In this document: positions 1 through 6,809 of the stretch, piece by piece
Position numbering within the stretch: the first letter of the stretch is position 1
How the letters are laid out: every line of letters begins with the position of its first letter
Assembly: GCA_023450775.1 (NCBI GenBank)
Contig: JAEXGP010000072.1
Span: 1-19,337 of the forward strand
Length of the DNA stretch: 19,337 nucleotides
Direction of reading: 5' to 3'
Source: Actinomycetes bacterium
Lineage (GTDB): Bacteria; Actinomycetota; Acidimicrobiia; Acidimicrobiales; Microtrichaceae
Notes under the pieces: generated by a model
Seen by the model: only the letters and a program-made list of their open reading frames with translations
Told to the model about the DNA's origin: nothing
Database searches by the model: none
Position numbers and translations under genes: made by a program

Positions 1-2
1 GT

Positions 3-677
3 GCGGACCTCCGGACCGACGCAGCGGCGACCTCGTGCCGGCCCACGGCCGAGGGCACCGCGGTCGTGACGCTGGCCGACGGCACCGAGCTCGACGCCGA
101 CGCCGTCGTCGTGGCGCTCCCGGCCGCTGCCGCCGCCGCGGTGCTGCGCGACGCGAGCGCGTCGGCGGCGGGAGCGCTCGAGCGGATCGTCAACGTGCCG
201 GTGGCGTTCGTGGCGTTCGCCGTCCGGCGAACGGACGTCCCCGTGCCGCTCGACGCCTCCGGCGTGCTGGTGCCCCGGGACGCCGGGCTGCTCATGACCG
301 CGACCTCGTTCGGTTCGCTCAAGTGGCCGCAGTGGGACGACGGCACGCACGTGATCCTTCGCGTCGCCGCCGGGCACCGTCACGACGACCGTCCGTCGCA
401 GATGGACGACGACGAGCTCGTCGCGGCGCTGCGCAGCGATCTGTCCACGGTCCTGGGCATCACCGCCGACCCGGTGGCGACGCGAGTGACGAGGTGGACG
501 CCCGGCTTCGCCCAGTACGAGGTGGGTCACCTCGAGCGCGTCGAGCGGATCGGCGCCGCGCTCGCGGCCGACGCGCCCGCGGTCCGGGTCGCCGGCGCGG
601 ACCTCGGCGGGCTCGGTGTGCCGGCCTGCATCCGCCAGGGCCGCGACGCCGCCCGCGCGCTCCTCTCCCGACCCTGA
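3..677 (+). CDS. hemY: Protoporphyrinogen oxidase, C-terminal part (5' truncated by window)
   Basis: The frame is open from the first bases of the window and ends at TGA 675-677, so the start lies upstream. About 224 residues are visible of a family that is usually 450-480. The visible part holds the second half of an FAD-dependent amine-oxidase-type fold: a segment reading DADAVVVALPA (the usual substrate/FAD-domain strand), then FGSLKWPQW, and the C-terminal FAD-contact signature GADLGGLGVPACIRQG, which closely resembles the family's GxGVPxCIxQG ending. The enzyme oxidises (copro)protoporphyrinogen to the porphyrin in heme synthesis. Actinobacteria generally use the coproporphyrin-dependent route, so coproporphyrinogen oxidase activity is likely, but that is family knowledge. 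The internal GTG at 66 is not the real start because coding similarity continues upstream of it. Confidence 0.85.
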   Translation, partial: ADLRTDAAATSCRPTAEGTAVVTLADGTELDADAVVVALPAAAAAAVLRDASASAAGALERIVNVPVAFVAFAVRRTDVPVPLDASGVLVPRDAGLLMTATSFGSLKWPQWDDGTHVILRVAAGHRHDDRPSQMDDDELVAALRSDLSTVLGITADPVATRVTRWTPGFAQYEVGHLERVERIGAALAADAPAVRVAGADLGGLGVPACIRQGRDAARALLSRP

Positions 678-801
678 GCTCGGGACACCTCGAGCCCGTC
701 ACGGGTGCGAAACGTCCCGCGTTCAGGCACGCCTCCGAGGCCGCCGAACCGGGGACACCTCGCGCCCACATCGGGCGCGACGCGACCCGAGTTCGGGCGG
801 G
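678..801. repeat. Intergenic pair of 48-bp degenerate direct repeats with hairpins; probable two-way terminator
   Basis: This 124-bp gap lies between the convergent hemY and cytochrome c genes. Two copies of a roughly 48-bp element, at 681-728 and 751-798, are offset by 70 bp and are about 75% identical by eye. Both share GGGACACCTCG near their start and contain a hairpin: CCCGT-C-ACGGG in copy 1 and GCGCCC-ACATC-GGGCGC in copy 2. Copy 2 also ends in CCCGA-GT-TCGGG. The position between gene ends and the stems suggest transcription termination in both directions. No T-tract follows. Confidence 0.55.
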
Positions 802-1233
802 TCAGCTCTTGGCGCCGATCGCCTGCAGGTAGGCGATGATCTGGTCGACCTGCGTGTCGCTCAGGTCGCGCTTGGGCATGACCGGGTTGAAGCCCTCGAC
901 GACCTGCTTGGACGGGTCGGTGATCGAGGTCCGCAGGTACGCCTCGTCCGCGGTGACCACGTCGCCGCCCTCGAGCGTCACCTCCGAGCCGGCGAGGCCC
1001 TTGAACGTGGGGCCGACGCCGTCGCTGCCGTCGACGGTGTGGCAGGTCATGCAGCCGAGGTCCTGGACGACCTTCTCGCCCTTCGCTGCCTCGCCGGACA
1101 GCGGGACCGTGGTGCCGGATGACTCGTCCGAGGAGCTGCAGGCCGCGGCGATGCCGGCGACGGCGCACAGCACCACGACCGACCCGGCCAGCAGCGCTCG
1201 GGGACCGGGACGGGGGGACCGGGACAGCGACAT
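802..1233 (-). CDS. Small membrane-anchored (lipoprotein) cytochrome c, class I
   Basis: The product is 143 aa. Residues 13-31 form a hydrophobic signal segment ending in the lipobox IAAAC (Cys32). A Ser/Thr-rich linker follows, then a single mono-heme domain with CMTCH (Cys61, Cys64, His65) and a likely axial methionine in NPVMP (Met119). The domain, including SEVTLEGG and DEAYLRTSITDP, is very like the cytochrome c domain fused to the C-terminus of some cytochrome oxidase subunit II proteins. It is therefore probably a lipid-anchored electron carrier to a terminal oxidase on the outer face of the membrane. The start at ATG 1231-1233 is chosen because it directly precedes the basic N-region of the signal; the frame stays open upstream without cytochrome-like sequence. 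It is divergent from lnt. Confidence 0.88.
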   Translation of the reverse strand: MSLSRSPRPGPRALLAGSVVVLCAVAGIAAACSSSDESSGTTVPLSGEAAKGEKVVQDLGCMTCHTVDGSDGVGPTFKGLAGSEVTLEGGDVVTADEAYLRTSITDPSKQVVEGFNPVMPKRDLSDTQVDQIIAYLQAIGAKS

Positions 1234-1306
1234 GTCCGGAGTCTGCCAGCGACCCGGGCCCGCCGCGGGCCGCCCGGCGCCCGGCGCCGTGGAAGGATGC
1301 TCGGCC
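1234..1306. promoter_or_regulatory. Divergent intergenic region, cytochrome c / lnt
   Basis: This 73-bp gap separates two divergent starts and must hold both promoters or leaders. GGAAGG at 1291-1296 sits 10 nt before GTG 1307 and decides the lnt start. An in-frame GTG at 1289 lies too close to this site to use it. I could not pick out convincing -35/-10 hexamers. Confidence 0.4.
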
Positions 1307-2857
1307 GTGGCAGCCCCCGCGGGAGCAGACGGCATCGCCGGACCGGAGCGCGACGAGGCGCCGCGCCGCAGCGGCCGCGAGCGACTCACGACCGTCCTCC
1401 TCTCGCTCGCCGCCGGGCTGTGCATCTGCTTCGCGCTGCCGCCCTGGGGATGGTGGCCGCTCGCCCCGATCGGCGTCGCGCTGTTCATCGCCGTACTCGG
1501 TCCGCCCGGGGGCGACGGCGATGGCGACGTCGCCGGCCCGACCCGCTCGGCACGGCAGCGGGCCGGCATCGGGTGGCTCGTCGGGGTGGCGTGGTTCGGC
1601 CCGTCGACGCTGTGGATGGCCCAGCTCACGCTGCCGGGCTACGTCGTCGGCGTGCTGCTCGCATGGGGCGGGATGGTGGCCGCCGTCGCCGCCCTCTGCC
1701 CGGGCGACCGCCGTCGGGTGGTCGTGCTGCCCGCGCTGCTGGTGCTGTTCGAGTGGTTCCACGTGCACGCGCCGTTCGGCGGCATCCCGCTGTCGCTCCT
1801 GGCCACCACCCAGACCCGGGCGCCGCTGCTGCCGATCGCCCGGCTGGGCGGGGTGCTGCTGCTGGGCCTGGCCGTGTCGGTCGCCGGCGCGGCGCTGTAC
1901 CTGCTGGCGGTGCGCCGCTACCGGGACGCTGCGATCGGCGCTGCGCTCGTCATCGCCGTGGCGCTGCTGGGGGCGGTGTGGCCGATCGGCGAGCCGGTGG
2001 CGCAGGTCCGGCTCGCGGGCGTCCAGGGCGGCGGGCCGCAGGGCACCCGCTACTCGAGCGGCGACGCGCCGATCGTGTTCGGTCGCCACCTGGAGGCCAC
2101 CCGCTCGATCCAGGGCCCGGTCGACGTCGTCGTCTGGCCCGAGAACGTCGTCAACCTGGAGCAGCCCTTCGACCGGAGCCCCGAGCTGAGCCAGATCGCC
2201 CAGCAGGCCATCCGGCTCGACGCGCCGATCATCGTGGGCGTGGTCGAGGGCCGCGGGCCGGACCACTTCGTCAACTACGTGGTGGTCGTGCACCCCGACG
2301 GCACCGTGGGCGACCGCTACGACAAGGAGCGGCGGGTGCCGTTCGGCGAGTACGTCCCGATGCGGTGGCTGTTCGAGCCGATCGCCGCGGAGGCGCTGCC
2401 GCAGCGGGACCAGATCCCCGGCGACGGCGAGGCGGTCGTGGACACGGGCCACGGGAAGATGGCGGTGGCGATCAGCTGGGAGATCTTCTTCGGTCGCCGG
2501 GTGCGCGAGGGCGTCCGCGACGGCGGCCAGGTGCTGCTCAACCCGACCAACGGGTCGAGCTACTGGCTGACGCAGGTCCAGACGCAGCAGGTCGCCATGA
2601 CCCAGCTGCGGGCGGTGGAGTCGGGGCGCTGGGCGCTACAGGTGTCGCCGACGGGGTTCAGCGCGTTCGTCGGACCCGACGGCGCGGTGTTCGACCTGAC
2701 CGGCATCTCGGAGCAGGAGGTCATCACCCGGACCGTCGACCGCTACGACGGGACGACGCCGGCCCAGGCGCTCGGCGACCTGCCGGCGCTCGTGCTGGCG
2801 TTCGGCGCGCTGGCCGCTGTGTTCGTCCTCACCCGCCGCCGCGGCGACGTTCTGTGA
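1307..2857 (+). CDS. lnt: Apolipoprotein N-acyltransferase family protein with Ser in place of catalytic Cys
   Basis: The product is 516 aa, the usual length for Lnt. Several hydrophobic N-terminal segments (about residues 27-66, 85-140, 150-170, 185-230) precede a nitrilase-type domain (about 230-480) and a last membrane helix near the C-terminus. The family normally N-acylates the diacylglyceryl cysteine of lipoproteins at the outer face of the inner membrane. The expected Glu is E279 in VVWPENVV, the Lys is K340 in RYDKERRVPFGEY, and supporting glutamates are E348 and E392. At the nucleophile position, where E. coli Lnt reads CYE (Cys387), this protein reads ISWEIFF, giving Ser390. The whole nitrilase domain contains no cysteine. 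The fold assignment is firm. Whether the protein acylates lipoproteins is uncertain: it may use Ser, be a scaffold, or belong to an actinobacterial subgroup with another activity. Confidence 0.85.
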   Translation: MAAPAGADGIAGPERDEAPRRSGRERLTTVLLSLAAGLCICFALPPWGWWPLAPIGVALFIAVLGPPGGDGDGDVAGPTRSARQRAGIGWLVGVAWFGPSTLWMAQLTLPGYVVGVLLAWGGMVAAVAALCPGDRRRVVVLPALLVLFEWFHVHAPFGGIPLSLLATTQTRAPLLPIARLGGVLLLGLAVSVAGAALYLLAVRRYRDAAIGAALVIAVALLGAVWPIGEPVAQVRLAGVQGGGPQGTRYSSGDAPIVFGRHLEATRSIQGPVDVVVWPENVVNLEQPFDRSPELSQIAQQAIRLDAPIIVGVVEGRGPDHFVNYVVVVHPDGTVGDRYDKERRVPFGEYVPMRWLFEPIAAEALPQRDQIPGDGEAVVDTGHGKMAVAISWEIFFGRRVREGVRDGGQVLLNPTNGSSYWLTQVQTQQVAMTQLRAVESGRWALQVSPTGFSAFVGPDGAVFDLTGISEQEVITRTVDRYDGTTPAQALGDLPALVLAFGALAAVFVLTRRRGDVL

Positions 2858-2871
2858 TGCGCGTCGGGGCG

Positions 2872-3339
2872 TCAGGTCTCGACGAGCAGGGTGACCGGGC
2901 CGTCGTTCACGAGCTCCACGGCCATGTCGGTGCGGAACCTCCCGGTGGCGACGGTGGCGCCGAGGGCGCGCAGCTCGTCGACCACCAGGTCGACCAGCGG
3001 CTCGGCGACCTCGGGGCGGGCCGCGGCCACGTAGCTCGGACGACGGCCCTTCCGGGTGTCGCCGTAGAGCGTGAACTGGCTCACGACCAGCACGTCGCGA
3101 CCCAGGTCCGCCGCGGACAGGTTCATCACCCCGTCGGCATCGTCGAAGACCCGGAGGTTCCAGATCTTCGACGCCATCGCCGTCGCGGCCGCAGGATCGT
3201 CGTCGTGGGTGACGCCGACGAGCACGCACAGACCCGGGCCGATCCGGCCGACGAGCTCCTGCTCGCGGGCGCCGTCGGCGTCCGGCGGGTGCGTGACGGT
3301 GACCGAAGCTGAGCGAACTCGTTGGATCAGGCCGCGCAT
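2872..3339 (-). CDS. dtd: D-aminoacyl-tRNA deacylase
   Basis: The product is 155 aa and cytoplasmic. The enzyme hydrolyses D-amino acids mischarged on tRNA. It begins MRGLIQRVRSASVTV, the standard family N-terminus, and carries both hallmark motifs: SQFTLYGDTRKGRRPSY (SQFTL at 87-91) and NDGPVTLLVET at the C-terminus (GPVT at 147-150), which form the chiral-selecting pocket across the dimer. ATG 3337-3339 is preferred over an upstream in-frame start because GGAGG lies just upstream of it and the family sequence starts there. A small charged insertion (about residues 17-28) lies in the first loop. It converges on lnt with a 14-bp gap and diverges from the glycosyltransferase gene. Confidence 0.95.
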   Translation of the reverse strand: MRGLIQRVRSASVTVTHPPDADGAREQELVGRIGPGLCVLVGVTHDDDPAAATAMASKIWNLRVFDDADGVMNLSAADLGRDVLVVSQFTLYGDTRKGRRPSYVAAARPEVAEPLVDLVVDELRALGATVATGRFRTDMAVELVNDGPVTLLVET

Positions 3340-3431
3340 TCCCCGCCTCCACCACGATGGGTGACGATTCTGACCACGGTGCGTGACGATCACTTGACCG
3401 TCGGGTCAACGCACGGCGAAGCTACTCGGTC
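3340..3431. promoter_or_regulatory. Divergent dtd / glycosyltransferase region with palindrome TTGACC-GTCG-GGTCAA
   Basis: This 92-bp gap is less GC-rich than its surroundings. It holds a perfect 6-bp inverted repeat, TTGACC at 3394-3399 and GGTCAA at 3404-3409, with a 4-nt spacer. It also holds two direct copies of GTGACGAT at 3361-3368 and 3383-3390, 22 bp apart. TTGACC resembles a -35 hexamer, with a weak -10 candidate (around GAAGCTACT) upstream of ATG 3432. The arrangement looks like a promoter overlapped by an operator for the envelope locus. Confidence 0.4.
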
Positions 3432-4862
3432 ATGCGAACCGGCCCGATCAGCTCGTCACGGACCCTGCTGACGAGGGGCCGATCCGGCGCCGCAGGCACG
3501 TCCCGCCCCGTCCCGGGTCCCGACGACCCGCTGCGCATCGCCTTCCTGACCTATCGGGGCAAGCCGCACGTGGGCGGCCAGGGCGTGTACACGCGGCACC
3601 TGACCAAGGCCCTCGTCGACATGGGCCATCACGCCGAGGTCCTGTCCGGCCAGCCCTATCCGCTGGTCGACGAGCGCGTGCCGCTGGTGGAGCTCCCGAG
3701 CCTGGACATCTACAACGACCACTTCCCCATGCGGATGCCCGGCATCTGGGAACTGAAGGACCGCTGGGACTGGGCCGAGGTGACGGCGTTCTCGTCGGGC
3801 ACGTTCCCCGAGCCCCTCGCGTTCTCGCTGCGGGCGTGGGACCACCTCCGCCAGCGGCCCGGTGAGTTCGACCTGGTGCAGGACAACCAGTGCCTGGGCT
3901 ACGGCCTGCTGCTGATGGAGCGCATGGGCCTGCCCGTGCTCGGCACCGTCCACCACCCGATCACCGTCGACCGCCGCCTGGAGATGGAGCACGCGGAGAC
4001 GGCCCGTCAGCGCTGGTCGAAGTCGCGCTGGTACGCGTTCACCAAGATGCAGACGAAGGTGGCCAAGCGGCTGCGCCGGGTCATCACGGTGTCGCGCAAC
4101 TCCTACGACGACATCTGCCGTGATCACCTGGTGTCGCCCGAGCGGCTGCACATCGTGCCCGTGGGCGTGGACCCCGAGCTGTTCCGGCCCATGCCGGGCG
4201 TGCAGCGGAACCCGAACCAGATCATCTCGACGGCGTCGTCCGACGTGGCCATGAAGGGCCAGCGCTACCTGCTCGAGGCGCTCGCCAAGCTCCGCACGGA
4301 GTTCCCCGACCTCAAGCTCGTGCTGGTCGGGCGGCTCAAGGAGGGGTCCGCGGCGCAGCGCACGATCCAGACGCTCGGCCTGGAGGGTGCGGTCGAGTTC
4401 GTCTCCGGCGTGACGGACGAGACGATCGTGGAGCTCTACAACTCCTCGGCGTGTGCGGTGGTGCCGTCGCTGTACGAGGGCTTCTCGCTGCCGGCGATCG
4501 AGGCCATGAGCACGGGCTGCCCGCTGGTCGCGACGACCGGCGGCGCGATCCCCGAGGTGTCGGGTCCCGACGGCGACACGTGCTTCGCGGTCGCCCCCGG
4601 CGACGCCGATGCACTCGCCACGGGGATCCGCCGGGCGCTGACCGATCCCGAGGCGGCCCAGGCGATCGGCCTCCGTGGGCGCGACCGCGTGATCCACCGC
4701 TGGACGTGGCGCCAGACGGCCGAGAAGACCGTCGTGCACTACCGGGCCCTGCTCGACGAGGCCGCAGGCCGAGCCGGTAGCGCAGCGGCCGCAGGCCGAG
4801 CCGCAACCACCCCCACCCCCGATCCCGCCCCGACCGCTCCGCCGGCGGGCGACAGGAGCTGA
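3432..4862 (+). CDS. Glycosyltransferase family 4 (GT-B fold)
   Basis: The product is 476 aa. Its core starts about residue 34 with LRIAFLTYRGKPHVGGQGVY, where the GGQG glycine loop (48-51) binds the acceptor or nucleotide side. VPVGVDPELF near 242-251 marks the start of the C-terminal Rossmann domain. The donor site shows Lys275 in AMKGQRYLLEA and the retaining-GT signature EGFSLPAIE (Glu349 and Glu357, EX7E). No membrane helix is seen, so it is probably a cytoplasmic or membrane-associated enzyme moving a sugar from an NDP-sugar to a lipid or glycan acceptor. The first 33 residues and the Ala/Pro/Thr tail after about 445 are low complexity. No in-frame alternative start lies closer to the core. 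The downstream methyltransferase starts 5 nt after the stop, so the genes are co-transcribed. Sugar and acceptor are unknown. Confidence 0.9.
   Translation: MRTGPISSSRTLLTRGRSGAAGTSRPVPGPDDPLRIAFLTYRGKPHVGGQGVYTRHLTKALVDMGHHAEVLSGQPYPLVDERVPLVELPSLDIYNDHFPMRMPGIWELKDRWDWAEVTAFSSGTFPEPLAFSLRAWDHLRQRPGEFDLVQDNQCLGYGLLLMERMGLPVLGTVHHPITVDRRLEMEHAETARQRWSKSRWYAFTKMQTKVAKRLRRVITVSRNSYDDICRDHLVSPERLHIVPVGVDPELFRPMPGVQRNPNQIISTASSDVAMKGQRYLLEALAKLRTEFPDLKLVLVGRLKEGSAAQRTIQTLGLEGAVEFVSGVTDETIVELYNSSACAVVPSLYEGFSLPAIEAMSTGCPLVATTGGAIPEVSGPDGDTCFAVAPGDADALATGIRRALTDPEAAQAIGLRGRDRVIHRWTWRQTAEKTVVHYRALLDEAAGRAGSAAAAGRAATTPTPDPAPTAPPAGDRS
4761..4803 (+). repeat. 16-bp perfect direct repeat, 27-bp offset, in the glycosyltransferase tail
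   Basis: GCCGCAGGCCGAGCCG occurs at 4761-4776 and again at 4788-4803. The 27-bp offset keeps the reading frame, so both copies encode AAGRAG/AAGRAA-type tail residues. It is a small in-frame duplication in a disordered C-terminal tail. Confidence 0.8.
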
Positions 4863-4867
4863 AGCGA

Positions 4868-5740
4868 GTGCTCACCGTCGACTACGAACTGCTCGGACTC
4901 CAGGCCGGAGATCTGGTGCTCGACATGGGCGCCGGCGCGGGCCGCCACTCGTTCGAGTGCTTCCGCCGGGGCGCGCAGGTGGTGTCGCTCGACTACGGCT
5001 TCGACGAGCTGCCGCCGGTCCGGGACCTGTTCTGGGCCATGAAGGAGTCGGGCGAGGCGCCGCAGAGCTCGCTGGGCGCGTGCATCAACGGCGACGCGCT
5101 GCGCCTGCCGTTCCCCGACGCCACGTTCGACCGGGTCATCTGCTCCGAGGTCTTCGAGCACATCCCCGACGACCGGGGTGCCATGGCCGAGCTGCACCGG
5201 GTGCTGCGTCCGGGCGGCGTGCTGGCTGCCACCGTGCCCTCCTGGATGCCCGAGAAGATCTGCTGGCAGCTGAGCGCCGAGTACCACGCGCCGCTGTCGG
5301 TCGGCGGCCACGTCCGGATCTACACCGAGGGCATGTTGAAGGACCGGTTGATCGACGCCGGCTTCCGTCCCGAGGCGTCGCACCGGGCTCACGCGCTGCA
5401 CTCGCCGTACTGGTGGCTCAAGTGCCTGGTCGGCCCGACCAACGACACGCACCCGCTCGTGCAGGCGTACCACAAGCTCCTGGTGTGGGACATCGCCAAG
5501 GCGCCGGCCATCACCCGCACCACCGAGCGCGTGCTCAACCCCGTGCTCGGCAAGAGCGTGGTCGTGTACTCGCGCCGGACGGTCGGCGGCGGCGCCGCAG
5601 CTGCAGCGTCGACCACGGTGGCCGAGTCGGCCGCCGGCAGCACGGACGACGACCCGCCCGCCGCGGCGACCAACGGGTCGGCCGCGGGCACGCACGACGA
5701 CGACAGCCCCGTGGAGGATGCCACCAGTGTCCCGGTCTGA
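4868..5740 (+). CDS. Class I SAM-dependent methyltransferase
   Basis: The product is 290 aa. Motif I, LVLDMGAGAGRHSF (residues 17-29), forms the SAM-binding glycine loop, and Asp42 in VVSLDYG is the likely ribose-binding acid. INGDALRLPFPDATFDRVICSEVFEHI matches motifs II/III of the Methyltransf_11 type, followed by LRPGGVLAATVP. After about residue 130 there is a family-specific C-terminal half rich in aromatic residues (HSPYWWLKCLVG), then a disordered Ala/Thr/Asp tail from about 238. GTG 4868 is taken as the start: AGGAG lies 9 nt upstream and the SAM fold begins at once. It sits 5 nt after the glycosyltransferase and overlaps the next gene by 14 nt. It probably methylates the sugar, lipid or another intermediate of the same pathway; the substrate is not visible from sequence. 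Confidence 0.88.
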   Translation: MLTVDYELLGLQAGDLVLDMGAGAGRHSFECFRRGAQVVSLDYGFDELPPVRDLFWAMKESGEAPQSSLGACINGDALRLPFPDATFDRVICSEVFEHIPDDRGAMAELHRVLRPGGVLAATVPSWMPEKICWQLSAEYHAPLSVGGHVRIYTEGMLKDRLIDAGFRPEASHRAHALHSPYWWLKCLVGPTNDTHPLVQAYHKLLVWDIAKAPAITRTTERVLNPVLGKSVVVYSRRTVGGGAAAAASTTVAESAAGSTDDDPPAAATNGSAAGTHDDDSPVEDATSVPV

Positions 5741-6809
5741 GGTCTTCCTCGCGGACGTCGAGGGCATCGTCAGCGCCCAGCAGCTGACGGCCACCGTCGA
5801 CGCCGTCGCGGAGTGGCAGCTCGACACCGGCATGGTGCCGTGGTTCCCCGGCGGCCACGCCGACACGTGGAACCACACCGAGGCGCTGATGGCGCTGATG
5901 CTCGGCGGCCGGCGCGCCGAGGCCGAGCTGGGCTTCCAGTGGCTGCGATCCATCCAGCGGCCCGACGGGTCCTGGCACCAGTACTACCTGGCCGACCGGG
6001 TCGAGCAGGACAAGCTCGACGCCAACTGCTGCGCCTACGTCGCGGCCGGCGTCTGGTTCCACTGGCTGCTCTACCAGGACCGCGGCGCGCTCGAGGAGCT
6101 GTGGCCCATGGTCGACGCGGCGATCGAGTTCGTGCTCGACCTGCAGACGCCGCGCGGCGAGATCCTCTGGGCCCGCCACGCGGACGGCACGCCGTGGAGC
6201 TTCGCCCTGCTGACCGGCTCGTCGTCGATCTGCCACAGCCTGCGCTGCGCGATCGCGATCGCCGAGACGCTGGGCCACGAGCGCCCCGACTGGGAGCTGT
6301 CGGCGGCCCGGCTGTCCAAGGTCATCCGCGAGGAGCCCGACGCCTTCGCCCCCAAGCACCGGTGGGCGATGGACTGGTACTACCCGGTGCTGTGCGGCGC
6401 GATCACGGGCGAGGCCGGTCGTGAGCGCCTGGAGCACCGCTTCGACGCCTTCGTGACGGACGGCTGGGGCGTGCGCTGCGTGTCGGACCGGCCGTGGATC
6501 ACGGCCGCGGAGACGTGCGAGTGCGCCATGGCGCACCTGGCCGTCGACGACCGGGACCGGGCGCTCGAGCTCTTCTCCTGGGCGCAGCGGCTGCGCACCG
6601 AGGAGGACCGCTACTGGACCGGCATCGTCCTGCCCGACGAGGTCCACTTCCCCGGCGGCGAGCAGTCGACGTACACCGCCTCGGCGATCATCCTGGCCGC
6701 CGACGCGTTGGCCGGGGGGTCGCCCGCGTCGCACCTGTTCACCCGACCCGACGAGCTTCCGGAGCTCATCGAGGAGCAGACTCGTACCGATGCCGTCGAA
6801 CCGTCCTGA
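5727..6809 (+). CDS. Prenyltransferase/squalene-cyclase-fold (alpha/alpha toroid) protein of unknown activity
   Basis: The product is 360 aa. Helical repeats include FQWLRSIQRPDGSWHQYY (69-87), which carries the Q-x3-DGSW core typical of QW repeats, and a weaker repeat at LDLQTPRGEILWA (137-149). Aromatic and acidic clusters (WFPGGHADTWNHTEA at 39-53, WAMDWYYP at 213-220, ETCECAMAHLAV at 262-273, YWTGIVLPDEVHFPGGEQ at 296-313) could line a toroid cavity. No DxDD motif of class II terpene cyclases is seen, so terpene cyclisation by that route is unlikely. A glycan-binding or glycosidase-like toroid is an equally good reading. GTG 5727 is preferred over ATG 5718 because GGAGG at 5713-5717 abuts the ATG but is 9 nt from the GTG. 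The 14-nt overlap with the methyltransferase suggests translational coupling. Confidence 0.65.
   Translation: MSRSEVFLADVEGIVSAQQLTATVDAVAEWQLDTGMVPWFPGGHADTWNHTEALMALMLGGRRAEAELGFQWLRSIQRPDGSWHQYYLADRVEQDKLDANCCAYVAAGVWFHWLLYQDRGALEELWPMVDAAIEFVLDLQTPRGEILWARHADGTPWSFALLTGSSSICHSLRCAIAIAETLGHERPDWELSAARLSKVIREEPDAFAPKHRWAMDWYYPVLCGAITGEAGRERLEHRFDAFVTDGWGVRCVSDRPWITAAETCECAMAHLAVDDRDRALELFSWAQRLRTEEDRYWTGIVLPDEVHFPGGEQSTYTASAIILAADALAGGSPASHLFTRPDELPELIEEQTRTDAVEPS

Noticed and set aside
527..2452. A 641-codon open frame on the minus strand across the cytochrome c and lnt genes.
   Set aside because: It runs opposite the firmly identified lnt and has low-complexity Arg/His/Asp/Gln composition typical of shadow frames in GC-rich DNA.
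1297..3312. A 671-codon plus-strand frame overlapping lnt and dtd.
   Set aside because: Arg/Gly/Ala-rich with no domain; it is the alternate frame of lnt and the antisense of dtd.
3456..4739. A 427-codon minus-strand frame opposite the glycosyltransferase.
   Set aside because: No recognisable motif and biased His/Arg/Gln composition; the plus-strand gene has clear GT4 signatures.
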